A stretch of 64,000 nt of DNA. It comes from an uncultured Porphyromonadaceae bacterium (GTDB taxonomy: Bacteria; Bacteroidota; Bacteroidia; Bacteroidales; Muribaculaceae). The notes under the pieces were generated by a model that did no database searches, was not told the DNA's origin, and saw only the letters and a program-made list of their open reading frames with translations. Positions within the stretch are counted from its first letter, which is position 1. Every line of letters begins with the position of its first letter. Made by a program: the position numbers and the translations under genes. Positions 26,552-34,059 of the stretch are shown one piece after another. The stretch covers positions 1 through 64,000 of the forward strand of contig URCF01000005.1 of assembly GCA_900546365.1 (NCBI GenBank), given 5' to 3'.

Positions 26552-27859
26552 ATGCAGCCCGGACAATACAACTATATATCAGCCGACGAAGCCGTGAAGC
26601 TCGTCAAGAGCGGCGACCATGTGTTTGTACAAGGAAGCAGCTCCATTCCCGAAGCCCTCATCGCAGCCCTCGCCAAGCGCGGCCACGAACTCCGCGATGT
26701 GATTCTATACAACGCCTTCGCCATCGGACGACGCGTGTCCCCACTCTGCGACCCCGCACTCAAAGATTCATTCCTTATCGACTCATTCTTTGTGAGCAAC
26801 GCCGTGCGCGGATGGGTCAACCAAGGCTACGCCACCACCACACCACGCTTCTTCGGCCAAGTGCCACAGCTGTTCCGCGACGGCACCATCACCCTTGATG
26901 TGGCATTCATCAACTGCTCCCTGCCCGACAAAGACGGATATGTATCGTTCGGAGTGTCTGCCGACCTCACACCCGCCGCCGTTGAAACAGCCAAAATAAT
27001 CGTAGCGCAGATCAACCCTCTCATGCCGTTCACCTACGGCGACTCCGTGATCCACGCCTCACGGCTCAACGCCATGGTGATGGTCAACGATCCCCTGGCC
27101 GAAACACCCAACATCTCCCCTACACCCGAAGAGATACGCATAGGCGAAGCAATAGCACAACATATCCCCGACGGCGCGACACTCCAGGTGGGTATTGGCG
27201 GAATACCCAACGCCGTTCTCCACTCACTCCGCCATCACAAACACCTCGGACTCCACACAGAAGCACTCACCGACGGTATGGTGGAACTAATCAAAACCGG
27301 AGTGGTGGACAACTCACGCAAACAAGTTGAGAAAGGGCGCTCAGTAGCCTCACTCGCTCTCGGAACCCGGCGCCTCTACGACTTCATGGACCACAATCCA
27401 TCCATAATCATGCGCGACATAGCATGGGTCAACGACCCATTCGTAATAGCGCAGAACCACAACATGGCCGCCATCAACTCATGCCTCGAAATCGACCTCT
27501 CTGGACAAGTGTGCGCCGACTCCATCGGCACACGCATCTACTCCGGAGTTGGCGGACAGCAAGACTTCGTTTACGGCTCATCGCGAAGCATCGGCGGACA
27601 ATCATTCATCGCCATGCTCTCCACCACATCCAAAGGCATCAGCAAAATAAAACCCGTGCTGACCACCGGAGCCGGAGTAGTCACCACACGATTCCAAACC
27701 AACTGGGTGGCAACCGAATACGGAGCTGTCAACCTCCGCGGGCGCAACATGATTGACCGCGCACGCCTCCTGATCTCAATCGCCGCCCCCGAAGCACGCG
27801 AAGAGCTCGACCGTGCCGCCCGCCAAATGCTCGGCTACGCCTACACCCGCTGGCGCTGA
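26552..27859 (+). CDS. Acetyl-CoA hydrolase/transferase family protein (4-hydroxybutyrate CoA-transferase-like)
   Basis: The ATG at 26552 (MQPGQYNYISADEAVKLVKS) gives 435 residues. Motifs are VFVQGSSSIPEAL, the QVGIGGIPNAVL loop, the catalytic glutamate in LHTEALTDGMVEL, and the C-terminal EYGAVNLRGRNMIDRARLLI. These enzymes move CoA between acyl groups, such as acetate, propionate, butyrate or 4-hydroxybutyrate. The exact acyl pair cannot be read here. It is the last core gene before the accessory region; integrase-tail sequence begins 11 bp after its stop codon. Confidence 0.92.
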   Translation: MQPGQYNYISADEAVKLVKSGDHVFVQGSSSIPEALIAALAKRGHELRDVILYNAFAIGRRVSPLCDPALKDSFLIDSFFVSNAVRGWVNQGYATTTPRFFGQVPQLFRDGTITLDVAFINCSLPDKDGYVSFGVSADLTPAAVETAKIIVAQINPLMPFTYGDSVIHASRLNAMVMVNDPLAETPNISPTPEEIRIGEAIAQHIPDGATLQVGIGGIPNAVLHSLRHHKHLGLHTEALTDGMVELIKTGVVDNSRKQVEKGRSVASLALGTRRLYDFMDHNPSIIMRDIAWVNDPFVIAQNHNMAAINSCLEIDLSGQVCADSIGTRIYSGVGGQQDFVYGSSRSIGGQSFIAMLSTTSKGISKIKPVLTTGAGVVTTRFQTNWVATEYGAVNLRGRNMIDRARLLISIAAPEAREELDRAARQMLGYAYTRWR

Positions 27860-27869
27860 TCCCTCCCCC

Positions 27870-27989
27870 ACCAAGCGATATATGGGCAACTTCGATACTT
27901 TGAAAACCAATAATGCCCTCATCAACCTTTTCGGTGGCATCAAAAAAGCCAAACGCAAATTCAAGAAACAACAAGAGACCCACAAACGC
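27870..27989 (+). pseudogene. Tyrosine recombinase C-terminal remnant (left island scar)
   Basis: The frame reads TKRYMGNFDTLKTNNALINL and on to FGGIKKAK, the last ~35 residues of a Bacteroidetes tyrosine recombinase with the catalytic Tyr in RYMGNF. The same segment occurs at about 34557-34650 (ERYMDNFNTQKTDNALINLF) at close nucleotide identity, and more distantly in the intact integrase ending at 47743. It has no start or body and lies directly after the CoA-transferase stop. It marks the left edge of the inserted region. Confidence 0.75.
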
Positions 27990-28003
27990 ACCGTTAACCC
28001 CAT

Positions 28004-28040
28004 GCCGCCGAGAGAACCGCAATCCCTCGGCGGCTTTTTA
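28004..28040 (+). terminator. Terminator at the left edge of the island
   Basis: GCCGCCGAG (28004-28012) pairs with CTCGGCGGC (28026-28034), followed by TTTTTA. It probably ends the parC-DUF3316-S41-CoA transferase transcript. Confidence 0.85.
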
Positions 28041-28086
28041 ACATCCCGATTTTGAGCGTTATATTGTGCAACTAAAATACTTTTGC

Positions 28087-28094
28087 TAATTTTG
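28087..28094 (+). promoter_or_regulatory. -7 box TAATTTTG for the RiPP operon
   Basis: TAATTTTG fits TAnnTTTG. The next good promoter-like box on this strand is not seen until after tatC, so this may drive the leader RNA and the nine genes to 33731. Confidence 0.6.
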
Positions 28095-28410
28095 CGGTCG
28101 CAGACCGCATCGCAGAGCCCGGTCATGGGCGTTGTGGGTGGGTCAGCAACTGACATACGAAAAGCGTTTACTCGGCGCTCTTTCTTGACGCATAGAAATC
28201 TGGTAAATTTCAATCACTGTCAAGAATGAAGCAAACAGTAGATGCCTTGTGGATATGTATATTCCGTCCCATTCGGCGCATGAGCGTTGGGTATGGGCGT
28301 ATAGCATATTCTGCGTGAGGCTCTGCATAGTTTGCTCGTTCAACAGTGATGGGCAATACCAGAGCCTCTATGCGTGGGACGAGCAAACAGTACGGCTCTC
28401 ACGCTTTTTT
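28094..28410 (+). ncRNA. Candidate structured leader RNA or sRNA (element A)
   Basis: The segment opens with a perfect hairpin GCGGTC-GCA-GACCGC (28094-28108), right after the -7 box. Its 3' half is rich in long-range complements: GCGTGAG (28313-28319) with CTCACGC (28398-28404), TTTGCTCGT (28331-28339) with ACGAGCAAA (28379-28387), GGCTCT (28319-28324) with AGAGCC (28361-28366), and GCATAG (28325-28330) with CTATGC (28368-28373). The last pairs cross, so a pseudoknot or a switch is possible. The outer stem is followed by TTTTTT (28405-28410), as in an intrinsic terminator 48 bp before the first ORF. No ORF with coding character is seen in 28110-28450. I do not recognise a known RNA family. 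Compare element B at 38806. Confidence 0.5.
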
Positions 28411-28458
28411 ATTTATCTAAAATGCCAATGTAGAGAGTCCAAAGGCATCTAGAATAAC

Positions 28459-28719
28459 ATGAAAAAATACCGTGTATTCTTCCAATACGGCTCTTTGAAA
28501 CTTTGGACTGATATAGAGTCTCCCGAAATTACCGCCGCCGATAGGCGTGGTTTCGCAGACCTTGCACAAAATGCAGTCAATGTTGCTTTAGACTCTCTGT
28601 CCCAAATAGAGCGAAAGCACATTGCACATGACTACTCTATCCTTGAGGTAACACATGATTCGGATGGCAACGAGTCTGTTCGGTTTGCATATGCCTTTGA
28701 AACATTAGCCAACGAATAA
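28459..28719 (+). CDS. Small protein of unknown function, first gene of the RiPP locus
   Basis: This 86-residue cytosolic protein (MKKYRVFFQYGSLKLWTDIE at the start) has no signal peptide, membrane segment or cysteines. A beta-rich start, a helix (NAVNVALDSLSQIERKHIA) and a beta end (YSILEVTHDSDGNESVRFAY) suggest a compact alpha/beta fold. I do not recognise the family. It follows the structured leader, and 12 bp separate it from the first secreted paralogue. A role in handling the precursor or in regulation is only inference from position. Confidence 0.65.
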   Translation: MKKYRVFFQYGSLKLWTDIESPEITAADRRGFADLAQNAVNVALDSLSQIERKHIAHDYSILEVTHDSDGNESVRFAYAFETLANE

Positions 28720-28731
28720 ATTTCTCAAAAT

Positions 28732-29364
28732 ATGAAACACAAAACGTTTCTTTGGCGGCAAATTCTATGCCTGATGTTCATTATGACGACTCTGAATTCT
28801 TTTGCTCAGTGGAAAGAGTCTTTTAATTATCGTGGAGATTGGTCTTCATGGCAACCAGCATATGGCGAAATATCTCATTATGTAGATGATTCTGGTATAA
28901 TTTTGAAAACTCCCGGGGGACAAACATACTTCAGCTTTCAAATCACCAATTATGTTCCTCCTACCAAGAAGCAAATGAAGGAGCATCTTAAATCCGGACA
29001 ATGGTTTGAGTACAGTGGAGTTGTTGAATATAGCGTAAACGATGCTTATCCGACTGCTGACTCTCTTGCTAAAGCAAGTCACTTCGTCATTCCCAATCCA
29101 AGAGTTGATCAAACGCCCTCCGTATTGCGGCGTACAACTTGCCGCATAAAGATTGAGCCATACAAAAAGTTACCTTCAAATTACAATGTGTATTTTGATA
29201 ACATTGCTGTGGCAATAAGTATTCAAGGCATGACATTTCAAAGACAGAAGAAGCACACCAACGGAGGCCGTGTAGTGGCAAATATTGCTCAGTCAATATT
29301 TTTATTTCCGATTGGCATAGGCTCTTGGTGGTGGAATCCTGTTAGACAATACGATAAACGATAA
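28732..29364 (+). CDS. Secreted protein, paralogue A of the RiPP locus
   Basis: This 210-residue protein has a Sec-type signal peptide ending NSFAQ (about residue 25). The body shares a clear pattern with the next gene: Y(R/K)G(D/E)WSSW, ILKTPGGQ.YF.F.I, PP(T/S)KK, KSG..FEY.G.VEY.VND.YPTA, LAKA, FV.PNPR.DQTP, and FDNI..AIS. This copy has an extra C-terminal ~45 residues with a hydrophobic stretch (AQSIFLFPIGIGSWWW), which could anchor it or fold onto a membrane. Its function is unknown. The tandem duplication directly ahead of the precursor gene suggests a role at the surface with the modified peptide. Confidence 0.8.
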   Translation: MKHKTFLWRQILCLMFIMTTLNSFAQWKESFNYRGDWSSWQPAYGEISHYVDDSGIILKTPGGQTYFSFQITNYVPPTKKQMKEHLKSGQWFEYSGVVEYSVNDAYPTADSLAKASHFVIPNPRVDQTPSVLRRTTCRIKIEPYKKLPSNYNVYFDNIAVAISIQGMTFQRQKKHTNGGRVVANIAQSIFLFPIGIGSWWWNPVRQYDKR

Positions 29365-29368
29365 TAGC

Positions 29369-29875
29369 ATGAATACCTTACTAAAATTCTCTGTAGGCAT
29401 TGTAATCTTATTGATTGCAATGTTTTGCCCTGAAAGCATATCTGCTCAAAGAGCAAACTTCTGTTACAAGGGAGAATGGAGTTCTTGGGACAGTTACCCT
29501 GGGAGAACATTCTCAAATGATAATAACACTATTATTGTGCTAAAGACCCCGGGGGGCCAACAATATTTTGCATTTAGTATAGACAATTTTATCCCACCTA
29601 GCAAAAAAGAACTTAAGAGTCACCAAAAGAGTGGAGAGTTTTTTGAGTATCGAGGGACTGTCGAATATTGCGTAAATGACAAATATCCCACGGCCGAGGC
29701 ATTGGCTAAAGCATGTACATTCGTACTGCCCAATCCGAGATACGATCAAACTCCAACTGTAACACGCACAGCATCTGCAAAAATCAGTATAGCACCTTAT
29801 AAAAAGAAACCTACAGTATTTAATATTTGGTTTGATAACATAGGTATCGCGATTTCTGTAAGTGACTTCAAATAA
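29369..29875 (+). CDS. Secreted protein, paralogue B of the RiPP locus
   Basis: This 168-residue protein has a signal peptide (VGIVILLIAMFCPESISAQ) and is a shorter copy of the upstream gene (28732), sharing the YKGEWSSW start and the PNPRYDQTPTV core. It lacks the C-terminal hydrophobic extension and ends at the shared FDNIGIAISVSDF segment. Two conserved aromatic-rich motifs suggest a beta-sandwich. No enzyme motif is visible. The precursor start codon follows its stop by only 4 bp, a tight coupling. Confidence 0.8.
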   Translation: MNTLLKFSVGIVILLIAMFCPESISAQRANFCYKGEWSSWDSYPGRTFSNDNNTIIVLKTPGGQQYFAFSIDNFIPPSKKELKSHQKSGEFFEYRGTVEYCVNDKYPTAEALAKACTFVLPNPRYDQTPTVTRTASAKISIAPYKKKPTVFNIWFDNIGIAISVSDFK

Positions 29876-29879
29876 CATT

Positions 29880-30365
29880 ATGGGAAACAATCAAATAAAC
29901 AGACGTGACTTTTTCAAGAAGGCAATTCAAAAAACATTGCCAATCTTAGGTATGCTTGCAATTCCTGCGTTACCTTCCTTCGCAGAGCCATCACAGACCA
30001 AAGCACCAGACTACTGCCCCGGCAGTTGCACTGGGCTTTGCGTCAATACCTGCACGGGAAGTTGTAAAGGCGAATGCAAAGGGAGTTGTCAAGGAGATTG
30101 TGCTGGAGGTTGTCAAACATCGTGCACCTCTACTTGCAAGCAGCAATGTGCAAGTTCTTGTGGTCAAGCATGTGCAAGTGGTTGTGGTCAAGCCTGCGGC
30201 GGGAGTTGTACGATATCTTGTCAAGGAAGATGCGAATCATTGTGCAAGGATGACTGCTCAATGGGTTGTCAAGGCCAATGTACATATGGATGCTCAGGCT
30301 CTTGTAGAGGTGCTTGCGGCAATGCTTGTGGAGGTAGTTGCTATGGTACTGCAAGGATATTCTAA
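29880..30365 (+). CDS. CXXX-repeat RiPP precursor with twin-arginine signal
   Basis: The 161-residue product starts at ATG 29880 (MGNNQINRRDFFKKAIQKTL); an earlier GTG at 29862 would overlap the upstream gene and is less likely. Residues 8-9 are the Arg pair of a Tat motif (RRDFFKK), followed by a weakly hydrophobic h-region and a likely cleavage at SFA/EPS (35/36). From Cys46 to Cys154 there are 28 cysteines at exact four-residue spacing, 27 CXXX units in an unbroken row. The X positions are rich in Gly, Ser, Gln, Thr and Ala. The C-tail is YGTARIF. This matches the radical SAM target class called CXXX-repeat peptides. A maturase follows with no gap. Confidence 0.9.
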   Translation: MGNNQINRRDFFKKAIQKTLPILGMLAIPALPSFAEPSQTKAPDYCPGSCTGLCVNTCTGSCKGECKGSCQGDCAGGCQTSCTSTCKQQCASSCGQACASGCGQACGGSCTISCQGRCESLCKDDCSMGCQGQCTYGCSGSCRGACGNACGGSCYGTARIF

Positions 30366-31553
30366 ATGAGTGATATAAAAGAACTACGAGAACCGTGGCA
30401 AGGAGGCATCGCCAAATCCATTACATTCATTGTAACAAAGGATTGCCAACTTGCCTGCAAATACTGCTATCTAGTTGGGAAAAATTCCAATGAGAGAATG
30501 TCTTGGGATATAGCCAAGGTAGCTATTGACTATATCCTTTCTCATGAGAACGACTTCCCTGAAAAATCTGTGGTATGGGATTTTATTGGAGGGGAACCGT
30601 TTCTTGAAATTGAATTGATCGATAAAATCTGTGACTATCTCAAAACCGAGATGTTTAGACTTAATCACCACTGGTTTAATTCATATCGTTTTTCTTTCTC
30701 CACAAATGGCATAAACTACGACTCTCAAAAAGTTCAGGATTTCATTTCAAAGAATAAAGAGCATCTTTCGATTGGAATTACCATTGACGGCACCAAACGG
30801 AAACATGACTTGAACAGAATTTGGAAGGGATATAATCCTGAACGTGGAAGCTATGATGATGTGGTTAAAAACATTCCTTTGTGGCTTGTTCAATTTCCCG
30901 GAGGAGGAACTAAAGTAACCATCAGTACAGATGACATTCCTTATATAAAAGAAAGCGTATTACACTTGTTCTCTTTGGGCATAAAGGAAATAAATATCAA
31001 TGTCGTTTTCGAGAATGTATGGAAAGAAGGAGATGATTTGCTTTTTGAGCAACAGCTTATTGAGCTTGCTGATGCAATTATTGATGGAGAATATTACAAA
31101 GATTTTGCGTGTTCATTCTTTTCCGAGTACATTGGGAAACCTATGGATTCAGAATCAGACAACTCAAATTGGTGCGGAGCGGGGAAAATGTTGGCGATTG
31201 ATGCTAATGGGAATTTTTATCCATGTACACGTTTCGCTGGCTATGCCCTCCGAGAGAAGAAACCAATCGTAATCGGAAACATATATGATGGCATTGATAA
31301 GAATCGACTTCGTCCTTTCTTAACATTGGATAGAACTACGCAATCACCTCGAAAATGTATTGAATGCGAGGTTGCGACAGGTTGCGCATGGTGTCAGGGC
31401 GAAAATTATGATGCGGCTGATACAGATACAATTTTCCAAAGATCAACAGCTATATGCAAAATGCACAAAGCACGTGTAAGAGCCAATAATTATTATTGGT
31501 ATCGGCTACATCAAGTTTTGGCACAAGAAGAAAGTGAGGTGTCATCATGCTGA
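30366..31553 (+). CDS. Radical SAM/SPASM peptide maturase, CXXX-repeat target type
   Basis: This 395-residue enzyme starts one base after the precursor stop. The radical SAM cluster motif CQLACKYCY is at about residues 27-35 (Cys27, Cys31, Cys34). IGGEPFLE supplies the GGEP SAM-binding segment. The C-terminal SPASM part carries further cysteines: NWCGAGKMLAIDANGNFYPCT, then CIECEVATGCAWCQGE, then a late Cys, enough for one or two auxiliary 4Fe-4S clusters. SPASM maturases act on peptides; thioether links from cysteine sulfur to carbon are the usual outcome for Cys-rich targets, but the product here is unknown. It overlaps the next gene by 7 bp. Confidence 0.9.
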   Translation: MSDIKELREPWQGGIAKSITFIVTKDCQLACKYCYLVGKNSNERMSWDIAKVAIDYILSHENDFPEKSVVWDFIGGEPFLEIELIDKICDYLKTEMFRLNHHWFNSYRFSFSTNGINYDSQKVQDFISKNKEHLSIGITIDGTKRKHDLNRIWKGYNPERGSYDDVVKNIPLWLVQFPGGGTKVTISTDDIPYIKESVLHLFSLGIKEININVVFENVWKEGDDLLFEQQLIELADAIIDGEYYKDFACSFFSEYIGKPMDSESDNSNWCGAGKMLAIDANGNFYPCTRFAGYALREKKPIVIGNIYDGIDKNRLRPFLTLDRTTQSPRKCIECEVATGCAWCQGENYDAADTDTIFQRSTAICKMHKARVRANNYYWYRLHQVLAQEESEVSSC

Positions 31554-32476
31554 AATATATGATTATTCAACTATGTGATAGTTCAGTATCTTTCTGTCAT
31601 TATCTCCCTTCTGTTGATAAGCGGCTAATCTCTTTGGCTGCTCTTAAACAAGGTATCTTATGGTCAGTCAAACAAGGCATTGATATTCAAATCCTGTATC
31701 CCAAATATCGCTTGCCTATAGAGTATGTTCAATTTTTAGCGAAGCGTCCTCATATCAAGATAACACCTGACGGTTTTGAGGATTCTAATGTTGTGATATT
31801 AGACAACTGGGCCTCCGTTACGGAATTGACTTCCATCATTACACATCCCGCAGTACTTCATTGTAAATATCAAGAATTCATTACTTATTACAAACAGCTT
31901 GGCGAGAAGCTATCAAAGTTCACAAGGCTGAACATAGTTTTTTCGGACATAAACGTTTTTTCGGATTCGAATATTCCAGAATATGAAAAAGCGTTGATAT
32001 ATATATCTGATTGCATATTAGAATTATATAGAAACGGGCATGAAATCCAGCTGAATCTCTTGACTGACAGAATTATGCTCTCAGCAATGAATAATTGCAA
32101 CGCAGGATTAGAAACTATGTCGTTGGCTCCTGATGGTAGGTTTTATCCATGTCCTGCATTTTATCTCAGCCATTTAGACAATATCGGCAACCCAATTGAA
32201 GGTCTGAGAATAGCCAATTCGCAGTTATATAAATTGGAAAATGCTCCGATTTGTCGTATCTGCGATGCGTTCCATTGCAAAAGGTGTGTAATGTTGAATA
32301 AACAAATGACATTGGAGGTAAACACGCCAAGTCATCAACAATGCGTTATGGCTCATATCGAACGAAAAGTATCTAAACGGCTCATTGAACAGATTCGCGA
32401 ATATGGCAATTATGCGCAGGATGTTCAAATCCCTGAAATTGATTATATTGATCCTTTTGAAAAAATAATAATATAA
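31547..32476 (+). CDS. CXXX-repeat peptide maturase, SPASM-like without the CX3CX2C motif
   Basis: This 309-residue protein has no radical SAM cluster motif in its N-terminal ~180 residues. Its C-terminal third looks like a SPASM domain: NNCNAGLETMSLAPDGRFYPC, then CRICDAFHCKRC, then QQC. It would thus bind an auxiliary Fe-S cluster but cannot itself cleave SAM. This is the layout I know from the partner protein family named CXXX repeat peptide maturase. It probably works together with the radical SAM enzyme, perhaps in substrate binding or redox transfer. Its start overlaps the upstream stop and 1 bp separates it from the next gene. Confidence 0.82.
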   Translation: MLKYMIIQLCDSSVSFCHYLPSVDKRLISLAALKQGILWSVKQGIDIQILYPKYRLPIEYVQFLAKRPHIKITPDGFEDSNVVILDNWASVTELTSIITHPAVLHCKYQEFITYYKQLGEKLSKFTRLNIVFSDINVFSDSNIPEYEKALIYISDCILELYRNGHEIQLNLLTDRIMLSAMNNCNAGLETMSLAPDGRFYPCPAFYLSHLDNIGNPIEGLRIANSQLYKLENAPICRICDAFHCKRCVMLNKQMTLEVNTPSHQQCVMAHIERKVSKRLIEQIREYGNYAQDVQIPEIDYIDPFEKIII

Positions 32477-32477
32477 T

Positions 32478-32753
32478 ATGGCAAAGAAACTTGTCGGTCA
32501 TGTGACCGAAGAAGAAAAGAACGTTATTCAAAATCTCTTTGAGCGAAAAAATGGCCTCAATGAATTGGCTAAAATCCTATCAGTGGATAATGCAGAGTTA
32601 TACGAGCGTCTTGTAAAAGACCTTGGGGAAACTTCTACTAAATTCCAACAATGGTGGGATAATATGGCTTATAAATATCAGTGGGAAGCAACAGAGGATG
32701 GCAACTGGGAGATAAACTTTCAGACGAACGAAATTTTTCTTGTAACTAAATAA
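32478..32753 (+). CDS. CXXX-repeat peptide modification system protein
   Basis: This 91-residue protein is mostly helical (EEEKNVIQNLFERKNGLNEL, then SVDNAELYERLVKDLGE) and ends in a short beta stretch (NWEINFQTNEIFLVTK). It has no cysteines, signal or membrane segments. Size, composition and position between the maturase and TatA fit the small accessory family that travels with CXXX-repeat maturases. A role as a leader-binding (RiPP recognition-like) or adaptor protein is inference. Confidence 0.72.
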   Translation: MAKKLVGHVTEEEKNVIQNLFERKNGLNELAKILSVDNAELYERLVKDLGETSTKFQQWWDNMAYKYQWEATEDGNWEINFQTNEIFLVTK

Positions 32754-32755
32754 GT

Positions 32756-32950
32756 ATGATACTTGCATTTATCGGTTCAACCGAACTATTTTTGATTGCC
32801 GGACTGGCTCTTCTTCTATTTGGGGGTAAAAAACTGCCGGAGATGATGAGAGGTCTTGGCAAAGGTGTCAGTGAATTCAAGAAAGGCGTAAAAGATGTGA
32901 CAGATATTTCAGAAGAAGATAAGGCTATCTCAGAGTCTAAAGAAGATTAA
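32756..32950 (+). CDS. tatA: Sec-independent protein translocase TatA
   Basis: This 64-residue protein has the TatA layout: a short periplasmic start, one transmembrane helix (TELFLIAGLALLLFGGKKLPE), then an amphipathic helix (MMRGLGKGVSEFKKGVKD) and an acidic tail. FGGKKLPE is the conserved hinge. It lies 2 bp after the modification protein and 1 bp before tatC, inside the RiPP operon. The precursor at 29880 has a twin-arginine signal, so this pair is best read as a dedicated exporter. Confidence 0.92.
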   Translation: MILAFIGSTELFLIAGLALLLFGGKKLPEMMRGLGKGVSEFKKGVKDVTDISEEDKAISESKED

Positions 32951-32951
32951 G

Positions 32952-33731
32952 ATGCAAACGGAAGAAGGGTTATTATCCTTCGGAGGGCATCTAGAAGTTC
33001 TCCGCAGAATGTTATTCCGGATTTTGGGAGTAACATTAGTCTTTTCATGCGTGATATTTTGCTTCAAAAGTGAGACATTTGATATTCTGCTTGCGCCAAG
33101 TGATTCATCATTCGTAACGTATCGTTGGATTGAGAAAATTATCCGGTACTTCGATACATCATTCGCTTTTGACAGATTCAACATTGATTTGATTGCAACT
33201 GGTTTGTCAAGCCAATTTGTTAACCATCTTACAACTGCTATATATCTTGGTCTTCTTTGCGCATCTCCGCTTATTGTTATTGAGTTGTTCGGCTTTATTT
33301 CCCCGGCACTAATAGAAAATGAAAAGAAATACTCGGTAAGGATAACATTGAGTATCTATGTGTTATTTTTGGCAGGAGTACTGATGAACTATTACATACT
33401 CTTTCCTATTTCATTTCGTTTCTTGGCGACATATACTGTAGCGGATAAGGTGCATACTATGATAACTCTTGACAACTATATCTCATCATTTGTTTCTCTG
33501 ACATTACTGATGGGCTTTGTATTTCAGCTTCCAATTATTTCCTTTATCTTGGCTAAATTGGGAATTCTCCAAGCATCCCACATGGCCGCATATAGAAAAC
33601 ATGCACTGATTGTCCTTGCGATTATTGCCGCTATTATTACGCCTCCGGATGTTATAACTCTAATATTGGTTGTTATTCCGTTGTATGGTCTTTACGAAAT
33701 GTCAATTATTCTCCTAAAACGAGTGGAGTAA
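32952..33731 (+). CDS. tatC: Sec-independent protein translocase TatC
   Basis: This 259-residue protein shows the six-helix TatC pattern. The N-terminal cytoplasmic motif reads GGHLEVLRRMLFR (the HLxELRxR box), which binds the RR signal. The helix 2-3 region has LGLLCASPLIVIELFGFISPAL. The last helices carry ITPPDVITLILVVIPLYGLYE, the conserved TPPD..P..LYE signature. No TatB is present; minimal TatAC systems occur in other bacteria. It ends the RiPP operon and is followed by a strong hairpin. Confidence 0.93.
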   Translation: MQTEEGLLSFGGHLEVLRRMLFRILGVTLVFSCVIFCFKSETFDILLAPSDSSFVTYRWIEKIIRYFDTSFAFDRFNIDLIATGLSSQFVNHLTTAIYLGLLCASPLIVIELFGFISPALIENEKKYSVRITLSIYVLFLAGVLMNYYILFPISFRFLATYTVADKVHTMITLDNYISSFVSLTLLMGFVFQLPIISFILAKLGILQASHMAAYRKHALIVLAIIAAIITPPDVITLILVVIPLYGLYEMSIILLKRVE

Positions 33732-33742
33732 TATTATACTGG

Positions 33743-33789
33743 AAGTTCGGTTTAGATCGGGTAGTATATACCCGGGGTAAACTGAACTT
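33743..33789 (+). terminator. Cross-shaped hairpin ending the RiPP operon
   Basis: AAGTTCGGTTTA (33743-33754) pairs with TAAACTGAACTT (33778-33789) with one wobble. Inside it GGGTA and TACCC form a second stem. The structure lies 12 bp after tatC. It lacks a clear T-tract, so termination is probable rather than certain. Confidence 0.55.
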
Positions 33790-34059
33790 GTATATACTGA
33801 CCGATGAGAGAGAGGAATTGGAACGATAAGAAAAGGGCTGGCAAAAGTAAAAATTGGCGATGAGAAAAAAGTCAATGAGAAAAGAAGCTGATGAAAGACG
33901 AAGTGCCGAATCGTCAGTGATTTTTGTCAGCAGCGTGTCAGCGGCAACAGAGTGATGCGCCGATATAATTATTTAAAGAAAGTGGATAAATCTAAATTCG
34001 GTCTATCCAAGTCGATTTACGACGATTCAGTGGGGTTGAATCGCTGACTTTTTCGTGGC
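33790..34059. other. 270 bp without a recognisable gene
   Basis: The stretch between the tatC hairpin and the integrase remnant is purine-rich, with many stops in all frames. I see no complete ORF or RNA structure here. It begins with GTATATACTGA, repeating bases from the hairpin, and ends shortly before the recombinase homology begins. Confidence 0.4.

Noticed and set aside
29862..29879. GTG start giving a longer CXXX precursor (MTSNNI-)
   Set aside because: It would overlap the upstream stop by 14 bp; ATG 29880 places the Arg pair at residues 8-9 as normal for a Tat signal.
30020..30350. Regular 12-base periodicity that might look like a CRISPR or minisatellite
   Set aside because: The period follows the Cys codon (TGT/TGC) every fourth codon; the intervening codons differ, there are no spacers, and the frame is a sensible exported protein.
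30130..30354. Minus-strand 74-codon frame over the Cys repeat
   Set aside because: An artefact of the periodic TGT/TGC codons read in reverse; no independent support.
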